This document shows, piece by piece, positions 7,556 through 13,425 of a DNA stretch of 16,071 bases (position 1 is the first letter of the stretch; the number at the start of each line of letters is the position of its first letter). The notes under the pieces were generated by a model, which was not told where the DNA came from, did not search any database, and was given only the letters and a program-made list of their open reading frames with translations. The position numbers and the translations under genes are program-made. The stretch comes from Chitinophaga pinensis (lineage in GTDB: Bacteria > Bacteroidota > Bacteroidia > NS11-12g > UBA9320), in contig CAMDCQ010000036.1 in the NCBI GenBank assembly GCA_945890595.1, positions 1 through 16,071 on the forward strand. Reading direction: 5' to 3'.

Positions 7556-8464
7556 TTAATTCAACTGACGATATTCTTGCGGTGTTTTCCCGGTTTTCTT
7601 TTTAAAAATCCTACTGAAATAATGGGGGTAATTAAATCCTAAAGAATAAGCTATTCCGCTTACAGAGTCTGATGAGCTCATAAGTAGGTTTTTGGCTTTT
7701 TCGATCAGGAAATCATTTATATGGTCTTTTGCTGACCGACCGGTTTCTTTACTTAATAAGTCACTAAGATAATTGGATGATAAGTGGCATCCATTGGCTA
7801 AATATTCAATCGTGGGTTGTCCTGATAAAATCAATTCATTCGTTTTGTAATAGTTTTTAAGAAGTGATTCGACTTTTGATACGATATCCATATTTTGAGC
7901 GGCACGTGTATTAAACTGACGCTCGTAAAATCGGAATGAGTAACTTAACATAAGTTCTATATTGGACACCAATACCTGTTGACTATGGCTATCAATGCGC
8001 TCTTGAATTTCGTTCTCAATTAAATTCACCAGATTTTTCAATACAGATTGTTCTTTCTCTGATAAATGAAGAGCTTCATGTACCTCATAATTAAAGAATG
8101 TATAATCGTCAATTTTAGACGCTAATTTGGTGTTTCTGATTAAATCAGGATGAAAGTAGATCATCCATCCTTTTACCTCATTCAACTTCTGGACTTTTGT
8201 TACCGTAAATAGTTGTTTAGGTGCAGAGAAAAAAAGCACGCCTTCGCTAAAATCATAAGCTTTTCTGCCATAGTCAAGGCCACAGCTACCATCTTTCAAA
8301 GCAATGCAATAGAGATCTGATAAGATTCTGAACCCAAGCATCTCTTCTCCAAATGCGATATGGGCAGTATCCATAACGGCTATTAAAGGATGGGTTGGCT
8401 TTCCAGTACCGGAGAATTGAAGTAACTGGCTTATAGAATTTATATGAATGATCTTCTTGTCCAT
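7556..8464 (-). CDS. AraC family transcriptional regulator
   Basis: A 302-residue DNA-binding regulator. The N-terminal half (about 1-180) is a sensing domain with a cupin-like strand pattern (LSDLYCIALKDGSCGLDYGRKAYDFSEGVLFF). The C-terminal 100 residues form the AraC double helix-turn-helix: a first HTH around IEYLANGCHLSSNYLSDLLSKETG and the conserved second HTH SVSGIAYSLGFNYPHYFSRIFKKKTGKTPQEYR. The effector is unknown. The neighbouring co-oriented SDR gene is the likely target. The ATG start is well placed, with a TAnnTTTG promoter box (8484-8477) about 12 bases upstream. Regulators with this N-terminal type are common in Flavobacteria beside oxidoreductase genes. Confidence 0.92.
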   Translation of the reverse strand: MDKKIIHINSISQLLQFSGTGKPTHPLIAVMDTAHIAFGEEMLGFRILSDLYCIALKDGSCGLDYGRKAYDFSEGVLFFSAPKQLFTVTKVQKLNEVKGWMIYFHPDLIRNTKLASKIDDYTFFNYEVHEALHLSEKEQSVLKNLVNLIENEIQERIDSHSQQVLVSNIELMLSYSFRFYERQFNTRAAQNMDIVSKVESLLKNYYKTNELILSGQPTIEYLANGCHLSSNYLSDLLSKETGRSAKDHINDFLIEKAKNLLMSSSDSVSGIAYSLGFNYPHYFSRIFKKKTGKTPQEYRQLN

Positions 8465-8476
8465 TTTTTAACTCTA

Positions 8477-8484
8477 CAAATCTA
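8477..8484 (-). promoter_or_regulatory. Bacteroidota -7 box of the AraC-type gene
   Basis: The minus strand reads TAGATTTG, an exact fit to the TAnnTTTG consensus, 12 bases before the ATG. No TTTG -33 element is seen at the right distance, so the promoter may be weak or activator-dependent. Confidence 0.45.
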
Positions 8485-8572
8485 GTACGTAGACCTTGGA
8501 CACGTTAACACTAATCCCGGTAAGAAGAACACGTAATGCATTTATTGCGGTTTAGGTTATAGTTTATGACTC

Positions 8573-8611
8573 AACTCCGTTGAGGTCCTTTCAGGAGAAC
8601 CCAAAGGAGTT
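8573..8611. repeat. Two-tier inverted repeat downstream of the DUF1275 gene
   Basis: AACTCC (8573-8578) pairs with GGAGTT (8606-8611). Inside, GGTCCT (8584-8589) pairs with AGG (8593-8595) and ACC (8599-8601), leaving a three-base bulge. The structure lies 17 bases beyond the DUF1275 stop but is not followed by a T-run on the minus strand. It may be a weak terminator, an RNA stabiliser or a remnant of a repeat element. The rest of 8465-8628 holds only the AraC promoter box. Confidence 0.4.
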
Positions 8612-8628
8612 AAATTTCTTGCTATTCT

Positions 8629-9420
8629 TTATTGGCTATTTTTCCTTTCTTCTTTAATTCCAAAAATCCTTTTGCTTGCTTTAATACCGTTTTTATTGTC
8701 GTAATTATGATGTCGAGTTTGTCTTATTAGTTTCAATTTTAAGTCATCGAATACTATTCCAATAATTAGCACTGTTGCTGCAATTATTAATACATGTAGC
8801 TTTAAAGTCGAATAGAGAATACCGCTTAAAAGTCCGCCCAAAAAGAAGAACGTAATTATGGTCATTCGTAATTTTATTGAAGAGTAAAGTTTGTCCTTTT
8901 GGTCTTTTAGTTTGTAAAAAAACAATTGGGATAGTTCAATTCCCAGGTCTGTAAATAGTCCTGTTAGATGCGTAGTCCTAACGGTTGAGTTTGAAATTGT
9001 CGTTACCAATGAATTTTGTAACCCCATTGCAAAAAGCAAAGAGCAAGCAATAAGATTTGGATTTTGATGGATTAAAAATTGGCCGAATATCGCTAACAAA
9101 AGCAAAATAATACTTTCGATCATAGTCGGAACTATATAGATTAAACGGTTACTTTTTTTTGAGATCGTTTCAACTATTAGGTTTGACACGAATGAGCCTA
9201 AGAAGAAGAAAAAAATATACAAGAAATATACAAATCCTTGCCAAAAATTGAGTTTAAAAATTTCATCTACAAAAAAAGCAAAGTGTCCAGTTACGTTAGT
9301 TGTCAAGCGTTGAACAGCTAAAAACCCACCAACATTCACAATCCCAGCGACAAAAGACAGCAACGAAGCAATTCTTAAATTATGCTTTAACGTCCTTGTC
9401 TTCCCTTTGTGTCTAAACAT
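8629..9420 (-). CDS. DUF1275 (YoaK family) membrane protein
   Basis: A 263-residue integral membrane protein of the DUF1275/YoaK family, whose function is not established. About six membrane segments can be read: IASLLSFVAGIVNVGGFLAV, the FVYFLYIFFFFLGSFVSNLIV region, IESIILLLLAIFGQFLI, the segment around ACSLLFAMGLQNSLVT, TIITFFFLGGLLSGILYS and LHVLIIAATVLIIGIVF. The family marks are AGIVNVGGF, TNVTGHF, and MGLQNSLVTTISNSTVRTTHLTG followed by TDLGIEL. A basic hydrophilic tail of about 35 residues (RQTRHHNYDNKNG...) ends the protein. The ATG starts directly before a basic leader. It stands alone, with gaps of 164 and 307 bases to its neighbours. Confidence 0.88.
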   Translation of the reverse strand: MFRHKGKTRTLKHNLRIASLLSFVAGIVNVGGFLAVQRLTTNVTGHFAFFVDEIFKLNFWQGFVYFLYIFFFFLGSFVSNLIVETISKKSNRLIYIVPTMIESIILLLLAIFGQFLIHQNPNLIACSLLFAMGLQNSLVTTISNSTVRTTHLTGLFTDLGIELSQLFFYKLKDQKDKLYSSIKLRMTIITFFFLGGLLSGILYSTLKLHVLIIAATVLIIGIVFDDLKLKLIRQTRHHNYDNKNGIKASKRIFGIKEERKNSQ

Positions 9421-9692
9421 ACATTAGTTGTTAAATTGTGATTTTTGTGCCTTCCTAAATGTGCCCCTAACGTCCCGCAGGAATCTACATTGCGCGATTT
9501 AGAAGTGCTATACTATCAACCATCCATTTAGTTACAAGACCACCGTTCTCTACACTATAAACCAGCCATCTTTCTAACCCACTTTTAGTAGTCCTGTTCA
9601 ATTATTGGATTTCAACTGTAAAGATTCTAATTTTCTCTTTGCGTATTGTATTTGCTGGATACAGTTCCTATACTTTTTGTTGTGTAAATAAA
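9421..9692. other. Gene-free stretch between the DUF1275 and copper-protein genes
   Basis: I find no convincing gene in this stretch. On the minus strand two short open stretches lie end to end in different frames: one ends ...YAKRKLESLQLKSNN, the other holds GLERWLVYSVENGGLVTKW and ends NRAM at about 9484. They may be decayed coding sequence, but I recognise no family. The promoter of the DUF1275 gene must lie in the first 60 bases; no clear consensus box is visible. Confidence 0.3.
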
Positions 9693-9723
9693 AAAATGAG
9701 GGAAACGATGTTTCCCTCATTTT
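9685..9723 (-). terminator. Strong terminator of the copper-storage gene
   Basis: A perfect 14-bp stem, AAAATGAGGGAAAC (9693-9706) with 9710-9723, closes on a three-base loop. On the minus strand it is followed by TTTTTTATTT. It begins four bases past the stop codon of the Cys-rich gene. Confidence 0.9.
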
Positions 9724-9727
9724 AAGA

Positions 9728-10054
9728 TTATGCGTTAGCTACAGCAAGTTCTGAACAGATTTCTGCACATTTCTTACAAGCATCAGCACACTCTTTGCAA
9801 CTTGCATGATGAGATGCGTGTTTAGCACACTCTTCTGAACATGCTTTGCAAATTTTAGCACATAACGCGTGAAGCTCTTGCCCGTAAGCAGAACCTCTTG
9901 CGTCAAATCTTGCACATAATGCACAAATATCAGCACAGTCCCGGCACAAGATAATACATTCTTGATTGCCCTCTTTAATACAACTACTGATACACATTTC
10001 GCATGTCACTAAACACGCTAAACAAGCGTCAATACAATTTTTTAAATTTTTCAT
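9728..10054 (-). CDS. Four-helix-bundle copper-binding (Csp/DUF326-type) protein
   Basis: A 108-residue protein with 20 cysteines (19 per cent) spaced C-x2-C, C-x3-C and C-x2-C along predicted helices: Cys7, 11, 14, 18, 21, 25, 33, 37, 40, 44, 47, 65, 69, 72, 76, 86, 89, 93, 96 and 100. This is the pattern of copper-storage proteins, in which cysteines line the core of a four-helix bundle and bind many Cu(I) ions. His62, His79, His82 and His83 could help at the bundle mouth. No signal peptide is present, so it resembles cytosolic Csp3 rather than exported Csp1. The probable role is to hold surplus copper and protect cytoplasmic enzymes. It has its own strong terminator. Its upstream region, shared with a divergent Cys-rich frame, carries an inverted repeat that could be an operator. 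Confidence 0.88.
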   Translation of the reverse strand: MKNLKNCIDACLACLVTCEMCISSCIKEGNQECIILCRDCADICALCARFDARGSAYGQELHALCAKICKACSEECAKHASHHASCKECADACKKCAEICSELAVANA

Positions 10055-10071
10055 TTTACGTTGATTTATAG

Positions 10072-10101
10072 TGTGAATGAATTTTCACAAAGGCACAAAG
10101 G
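10072..10101. promoter_or_regulatory. Inverted and direct repeats upstream of the copper gene
   Basis: TGTGAA (10072-10077) and TTCACA (10084-10089) are perfect inverted arms six bases apart, about 18-35 bases before the start codon. Overlapping them, ACAAAGG occurs twice in direct repeat (10087-10093 and 10095-10101). On the minus strand this reads TGCCTTTG, one mismatch from the TAnnTTTG -7 box, so promoter and putative operator would overlap. The remainder of 10055-10181 shows nothing else definite. Confidence 0.35.
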
Positions 10102-10181
10102 TCTAGGCATTTAAAAGGAATGAGTTACACTACTTTAGAAACAAGTTGTATAATACGTATCCTTAAATCTGTGTTTTTACA

Positions 10182-10314
10182 ATGAATGCCAGCGGTTGGC
10201 AGCTAAAAGAAGATGGTGATTTAAAGTACAAATGTACCTGCAGGGAAAAACACCGCAACCTGCAAATGTGGTGTTGGCAGATGCCCTTCTCACTGTATGG
10301 CCACGAACGTATAA
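10182..10314 (+). pseudogene. Metallothionein-like Cys-rich small gene, broken by a one-base shift
   Basis: An ATG frame starts MNASGWQLKEDGDLKYKCTC and then runs into unlikely Trp-rich sequence. Skipping one base near 10241-10250 (AGGGAAAAAC) continues instead as NTATCKCGVGRCPSHC plus six more residues (MATNV-type tail) to a TAA at 10312-10314. The joined product of about 43 residues has a C-x-C ... C-x-C ... C ... C pattern, like small metal-binding metallothioneins. The five-A run is a natural place for an indel or a sequencing error. It faces away from the copper-storage gene and shares its upstream region, which supports a metal-related role. I recognise no exact family. The alternatives are a chance Cys-rich frame or recoding. 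Confidence 0.4.
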
Positions 10315-10372
10315 CTGTAAAATTGTCACTAGAATTCAGTGCTAAATCTTGTCTTTTTATATGATATTAACA

Positions 10373-10419
10373 CAAAAAAACCCAACAAACAGGTGGCTTC
10401 TCCATCCATTTGTTGGGTT
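10373..10419 (-). terminator. Terminator of the YceI/membrane-protein operon
   Basis: AACCCAACAAA (10379-10389) pairs perfectly with 10409-10419. A secondary GGTGG/CCATC pairing is possible inside the 19-base loop. On the minus strand a run of T (complement of the A-run at 10374-10380) follows the stem. It lies 23 bases beyond the stop of the membrane-protein gene. Confidence 0.8.
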
Positions 10420-10442
10420 ACGGGTCTCAAAAACTAAATTAC

Positions 10443-10853
10443 CTATGTTGTAAGGTCACTGTTTCTGTTCTTTTGTCTAAAGAACGGTTCAATAGCAAAG
10501 AATGCTAATGCAGGAAAAAAATGCAATGGCACGGCAAGACCAGGAAATAACTCTGGCGCTTCAATATCTAATGGTAAGCTGATGCCAATCGGGCCTAGTA
10601 TGCTGGCAAAGGATAACACAACAATTACCAGATTTAAGATGCCCGTAAGCTTTTCTTTTTTGAATTGGACTAAAAGTAAATACCCAACAGCCATAAGCGT
10701 ACACCCAAATATAGATGAGGCGACAATTGAACCACTATTTATTATTTTATCAAACGACGCACCAAGGGCTGATTGATATACATGGACGTAAATCAAACTG
10801 GCAATTGCAGCTAAAGTCCCCGCTACAATTCCGTGTGTAAAAATCTTTTTCAT
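10443..10853 (-). CDS. Small four-TM membrane protein of unknown function
   Basis: A 136-residue hydrophobic protein with four probable membrane segments: GIVAGTLAAIASLIYVHVY, GSIVASSIFGCTLMAVGYLLLV, LTGILNLVIVVLSFASILGP and LAVPLHFFPALAFFAIEPFF. A short polar tail (RQKNRNSDLTT) ends it. No catalytic motif is seen. It resembles small DUF6069-like membrane proteins, but I am not sure of that assignment. It starts four bases after the YceI stop and is followed by the operon terminator, so it is the second gene of a two-gene unit. The pairing suggests a shared job at the inner membrane, for example with quinones or redox carriers; that is inference. Confidence 0.75.
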   Translation of the reverse strand: MKKIFTHGIVAGTLAAIASLIYVHVYQSALGASFDKIINSGSIVASSIFGCTLMAVGYLLLVQFKKEKLTGILNLVIVVLSFASILGPIGISLPLDIEAPELFPGLAVPLHFFPALAFFAIEPFFRQKNRNSDLTT

Positions 10854-10857
10854 TGTA

Positions 10858-11391
10858 CTATTTTTGGGTTACTGGAACAGCGATTTCTAACGTAATTTGA
10901 TTGGAAACTTTCTTTGACATTCCTTGCATTGTGCCAACTCCAAAGTCCATTCTATTTATGCTAAAATTCCCTTTAAATGTATTAGAGACAAAGGTAAATG
11001 GAATCTTAACTTGTTTCTTAACGCCGTGTATTTCTAGAGTTCCTTCTACTAGATAGGCATCTTTTGATTTTGAAATTTTACTGGAATTAAACGTAATTGT
11101 TGGATATTTAGCAGCATCAAACCATTCATCACTTTTAGCATGTTTGTTCTTCATACCATTTCCTGTGTTAATGGATGACACGTCAAGAGAAACAGCAAAT
11201 TTAGAAGCTGACAAATCATTTGCATCAAATGAGATTCCCCCTGTCATAGTTTTAAAAATGCCTTCGGCATCTGTTCCTTTAAATTTGATTGAATAGTTGT
11301 TTGAGATTTTCCAATCAACTGAATTTATGGCTGTGAAAGCAGAAAGCAACAATGTTGCTCCAACCAAAACTGCAAAACTAAATTGCTTCAT
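10858..11391 (-). CDS. YceI family periplasmic lipid-binding protein
   Basis: A 177-residue exported YceI-like protein. The signal peptide is MKQFSFAVLVGATLLLSAFTA, with cleavage near residue 21. The rest is the lipocalin-like YceI barrel: WKISNNYSIKFKGTDAEGIFKTMTGGISFD, the strand FAVSLDVSSINTGN, the signature KSDEWFDAAKYPTITFNSSKI, GTLEIHGVKKQVKIPF and the end strand FSINRMDFGVG. Family structures bind polyisoprenoid quinone-like lipids in the barrel. It is the first gene of a two-gene operon. Its promoter is the best-defined in the window: a TATCTTTG -7 box (11430-11423) and a perfect FNR-type box centred about 40 bp upstream of the inferred start point, next to a Crp/Fnr regulator gene. 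Regulation by that protein is very plausible. Confidence 0.92.
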   Translation of the reverse strand: MKQFSFAVLVGATLLLSAFTAINSVDWKISNNYSIKFKGTDAEGIFKTMTGGISFDANDLSASKFAVSLDVSSINTGNGMKNKHAKSDEWFDAAKYPTITFNSSKISKSKDAYLVEGTLEIHGVKKQVKIPFTFVSNTFKGNFSINRMDFGVGTMQGMSKKVSNQITLEIAVPVTQK

Positions 11392-11422
11392 TTTTTTATT
11401 TTTTAGATAGTTTAAGATAGCA

Positions 11423-11430
11423 CAAAGATA
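11423..11430 (-). promoter_or_regulatory. -7 box of the YceI operon promoter
   Basis: The minus strand reads TATCTTTG, an exact match to TAnnTTTG, 32 bases before the YceI ATG. No TTTG -33 element is present; the FNR-type box occupies that zone, as expected for an activator-dependent promoter. Confidence 0.6.
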
Positions 11431-11452
11431 CGAGCATTAAAAAAGCGGTGCA

Positions 11453-11466
11453 TTGATGTAGATCAA
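11453..11466. promoter_or_regulatory. FNR/DNR-type operator TTGAT-N4-ATCAA
   Basis: The sequence TTGATGTAGATCAA is a perfect match to the FNR-class dyad. Its centre (11459.5) lies 33 bp upstream of the -7 box centre, about -40 relative to the inferred start, close to the -41.5 of class II activated promoters. It is the only perfect copy I found in the window. It sits between the YceI promoter and the end of the Crp/Fnr gene, whose recognition helix carries the matching E-x-x-S-R residues. Confidence 0.7.
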
Positions 11467-11479
11467 GAAGTGATTTTAG

Positions 11480-12058
11480 CTATACTTTTTCATTCGATAT
11501 TTCTTTTCTTATTCTACTCAATGCTTCTGGCGTGATGCCCAGATAAGATGCAATCATTCGCTGAGGAACCCTTTGGGTAATTTCAGGATAAATTTCAATG
11601 AAATGTTCATAGCGCTCAATAGCACTGGAACTCATTAACATAATGACCCTTTTTTGTAGAACATTTATACGCTTGATTAATAATTTCCTATCTGAGGTTA
11701 ATTTTTCAAAGTCTTTTTCTGTTACACGACATGTAGAATCTTCAAGTGCATCTATAAATAAGTCGCAAGGAATATCTCCTTCGCAATTGTCGGTAATAAT
11801 CCAGTTCTCTGGTGCAAACATGTAAATATGTTCTTTCCCTTTGTGGTCGATGGTGTAACTGCGCAATAAGCCACTTTGTACCGTAAACACTTTTGTGTTT
11901 AGTTCACCGCTTCTTTGTAGGATCTGTCCTTTTACAACGTTTGTTATTTTCAATTTGCGGTTTCTATTTCGGTCGTTTAAAATGGGATATAACGTGAGTG
12001 TATGCGTAAGTGCCGCTCTTGCTTGGCTTGCGGGCAGGAGCGGCATTACGTTATACAC
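11480..12058 (-). CDS. Crp/Fnr family transcriptional regulator with FNR-type recognition helix
   Basis: A cyclic-nucleotide-binding-fold regulator. The effector domain is clear (KGQILQRSGELNTKVFTVQSG, LLRSYTIDHKGKEHIYMFAPENWI). The dimer helix (RINVLQKRVIMLMSSSAIERYEHF) and the C-terminal HTH (QRVPQRMIASYLGITPEALSRIRKEI) follow. In the recognition helix E178-x-x-S181-R182 matches FNR (E-T-I-S-R), which reads TTGAT, not Crp (R-E-x-x-x-R), which reads TGTGA. There is no N-terminal cysteine cluster, so it is not an oxygen-sensing Fe-S FNR; a DNR-like or other signal is possible. The first 24 codons from GTG 12058 (or from ATG 12046) lie wholly inside a hairpin repeat element and look unlike the family. 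The true start may be a non-ATG codon near 11980-11950, or the gene may use the start supplied by the element. Confidence 0.88.
   Translation of the reverse strand: MYNVMPLLPASQARAALTHTLTLYPILNDRNRNRKLKITNVVKGQILQRSGELNTKVFTVQSGLLRSYTIDHKGKEHIYMFAPENWIITDNCEGDIPCDLFIDALEDSTCRVTEKDFEKLTSDRKLLIKRINVLQKRVIMLMSSSAIERYEHFIEIYPEITQRVPQRMIASYLGITPEALSRIRKEISNEKV
11988..12058. repeat. Long hairpin repeat element, copy 1, overlapping the regulator start
   Basis: Paired segments, outside to inside, are 11998-12003 with 12053-12058, 12006-12009 with 12046-12049, and 12011-12022 with 12034-12045 (12 bp with one G-T pair). Between them are an internal loop and a bulged base at 12010. TATAACGT (11988-11995) and ACGTTATA (12048-12055) are a further inverted pair. 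The loop contains TTGGCTTGCG, shared with copy 2. The bulged, GC-cored stem recalls folded recombination sites and REP-like elements. It does not contain a proper GTTRRRY attC core. Confidence 0.65.
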
Positions 12059-12097
12059 AGTGTAATATGGTAGTTATCATCTTTTGGTTCGCCGCGG

Positions 12098-12158
12098 CGA
12101 ATGCTCTTTGGGTGGCAGGATTGCGGTTTGGCTTGCGAGCCACCCAATGTGCATTTGC
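12098..12158. repeat. Long hairpin repeat element, copy 2
   Basis: TTGGGTGGC (12108-12116) pairs perfectly with GCCACCCAA (12139-12147). After a three-base internal loop, AATGC (12100-12104) pairs with GCATT (12151-12155), and two more pairs follow beyond one mismatch. The loop repeats TTGGCTTGCG (12128-12137) of copy 1. A perfect 14-base palindrome, TTCGCCGCGGCGAA (12088-12101), abuts it. The element fills the gap after the lipoprotein stop codon and is much richer in GC than the surroundings. Confidence 0.65.
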
Positions 12159-12166
12159 TCTAATAT

Positions 12167-12841
12167 CTAATATTCAATGACTAAAGTGTCACAAAATGGA
12201 TCACCTCTTACTTCCACAGAAACACCTTTAGGATTGCCTTGTATTCTACCAGTACTCTCATTGTAACCTATGCTAACTGAATCATAATAGACACCAAACC
12301 TAGTTGGTTTATATATAAAGTCAATTTTTTTAACGGTGTTTTGAGTAGTGCTGTCAAATTGATATTCATCAAATTCGTTTAAGTAAGCAATATAAATCGT
12401 GTTAAAAGGAGGTGCATCTTCTATGATAATTACTCCACCTCCTAGGGTGGATTCATAAAAAACAGTATCCAAACTTTGATTCCGAGGTAGATACTCGGAG
12501 ATGTAAAATTGAGACTCAAACCGCATAAAAGCAGTAGAAATTGCAGCTACTTCAGAGTAGAGATACTTTAGCTCAAAACTACCATCTTCTTGTATCTCAC
12601 AAGTACCCAGTTCTTCTCTTTTTACAGCGAGTCCATTGTTTTGGGCTACTAGAGTCATCATCATACCAGGGTTGATAGGCTCCATGGTTGTACCATTCAG
12701 CAGTTTCCCTTTTATGGTATAAACCGTTCCAGGGCCTCCATTATTGCCATTTCCATTAGTTCCCGTTCCATTAGGGTCGGGGCAGTTGTCTTTGCAACTG
12801 CCCAATACACCTAGTATTATTAAAAATAGTAACTTTCTCAT
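12167..12841 (-). CDS. Hypothetical lipoprotein
   Basis: A 224-residue predicted lipoprotein. The signal is MRKLLFLIILGVLGSC, with a good lipobox (VLGSC) and lipidation at Cys16. A Gly/Asn-rich linker (about residues 25-40) probably spaces the domain from the membrane. Residues 41-110 (VYTIKGKLLNGTTMEPINPGMMMTLV...ILEDGSF-like CEIQEDGSFELKYLY) resemble a carboxypeptidase-regulatory-like beta-sandwich. The rest (IEDAPPFNTIYIAYLNEFDEY, VRGDPFCDTLVIEY) is beta-rich and matches nothing I know. Its ATG overlaps the stop of the upstream T9SS-sorted gene (ATGA), so the two are translationally coupled and may act together at the cell surface. Confidence 0.75.
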   Translation of the reverse strand: MRKLLFLIILGVLGSCKDNCPDPNGTGTNGNGNNGGPGTVYTIKGKLLNGTTMEPINPGMMMTLVAQNNGLAVKREELGTCEIQEDGSFELKYLYSEVAAISTAFMRFESQFYISEYLPRNQSLDTVFYESTLGGGVIIIEDAPPFNTIYIAYLNEFDEYQFDSTTQNTVKKIDFIYKPTRFGVYYDSVSIGYNESTGRIQGNPKGVSVEVRGDPFCDTLVIEY

Positions 12842-13425
12842 TGTTTTAGTATTCTAATGTTGTACCTGCTATTACCCTCTGTCACTTGTATTATGTATAT
12901 TCCTTTCGATAAATTATCCAAAGATAAGGTATTGATTCCTATTAAAATATCCCCTTCAAATAATGTTGCCCCATATAAGTTGGTTACTCGATAGGCTGCT
13001 TTTAAGTCAGACCGTATATATAAATCTCCATTGGTGGGGTTCGGGTAGGCTACGATACTTTCAGAAATATTTATTTCCTTTGGTACGCTTAATTCCATTT
13101 TAGGAGCTGAGGCATTATACAGGTCTCTCAATTCATCTAAGGAGTAAGTGCAGACTGGCATAGGTTCTATCCAAGCATGTAGTTCGCCGCTGTCTGTTAC
13201 ACTAAAACCAGGCTGCAATCGTATCTCTTTACCTGCTTTTATAAAAGCATGTCCGTCATTCACTACATGAAATCCGCTATCTTGTGACCACAAGGCTTTC
13301 CAATTAGTAAATACAGAAGGTCTTGTTGGATAATGGTAATAGGGATTGGAGACTTCCCCTGCATTAATGTAATGTTCAGCTTCAAATTTGGACACTCGAT
13401 TAATTCTCTGATTATCAAGATGCAT
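12838..13425 (-). CDS. T9SS-sorted protein with coat-hanger-stack-like domain, likely N-terminally truncated
   Basis: A 195-residue reading. Residues about 15-87 (KFEAEHYINAGEV ... VNDGHAFIKAGKEIRLQPGFSVTDSGELHAWIEP) fit the beta-strand stack repeat that often precedes sorting signals in Bacteroidota surface proteins, with IRLQPGF as its mark. Residues about 122-195 are a type A C-terminal sorting domain: VAYPNPTNGDLYI with PNP at 128-130, then LSKGIYIIQVTEGNSRYNIRILKQ. Such cargo must first cross the inner membrane by Sec, yet no signal peptide is present. The frame stays open about 24 codons upstream without a better start, to a TAG near 13497. It therefore looks like the tail of a larger secreted protein left by deletion or frameshift. 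It overlaps the following lipoprotein gene by four bases (ATGA). Confidence 0.7.
   Translation of the reverse strand: MHLDNQRINRVSKFEAEHYINAGEVSNPYYHYPTRPSVFTNWKALWSQDSGFHVVNDGHAFIKAGKEIRLQPGFSVTDSGELHAWIEPMPVCTYSLDELRDLYNASAPKMELSVPKEINISESIVAYPNPTNGDLYIRSDLKAAYRVTNLYGATLFEGDILIGINTLSLDNLSKGIYIIQVTEGNSRYNIRILKQ

Noticed and set aside
9484..9690. Small gene or transposase remnant
   Set aside because: Two short open stretches in different frames have no start, no recognisable motif and an in-frame stop between them; mentioned only as possible decayed sequence.
10072..10089. Canonical Crp site
   Set aside because: TGTGA and TCACA are eight bases apart rather than six, and the only Crp/Fnr protein here has an FNR-type recognition helix.
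11988..12158. Integron attC sites
   Set aside because: The folded shape with bulges is similar, but the end motif GTTATAC does not fit GTTRRRY, no integrase is present and the flanking genes are not cassette-sized units in series. Kept only as repeat elements.
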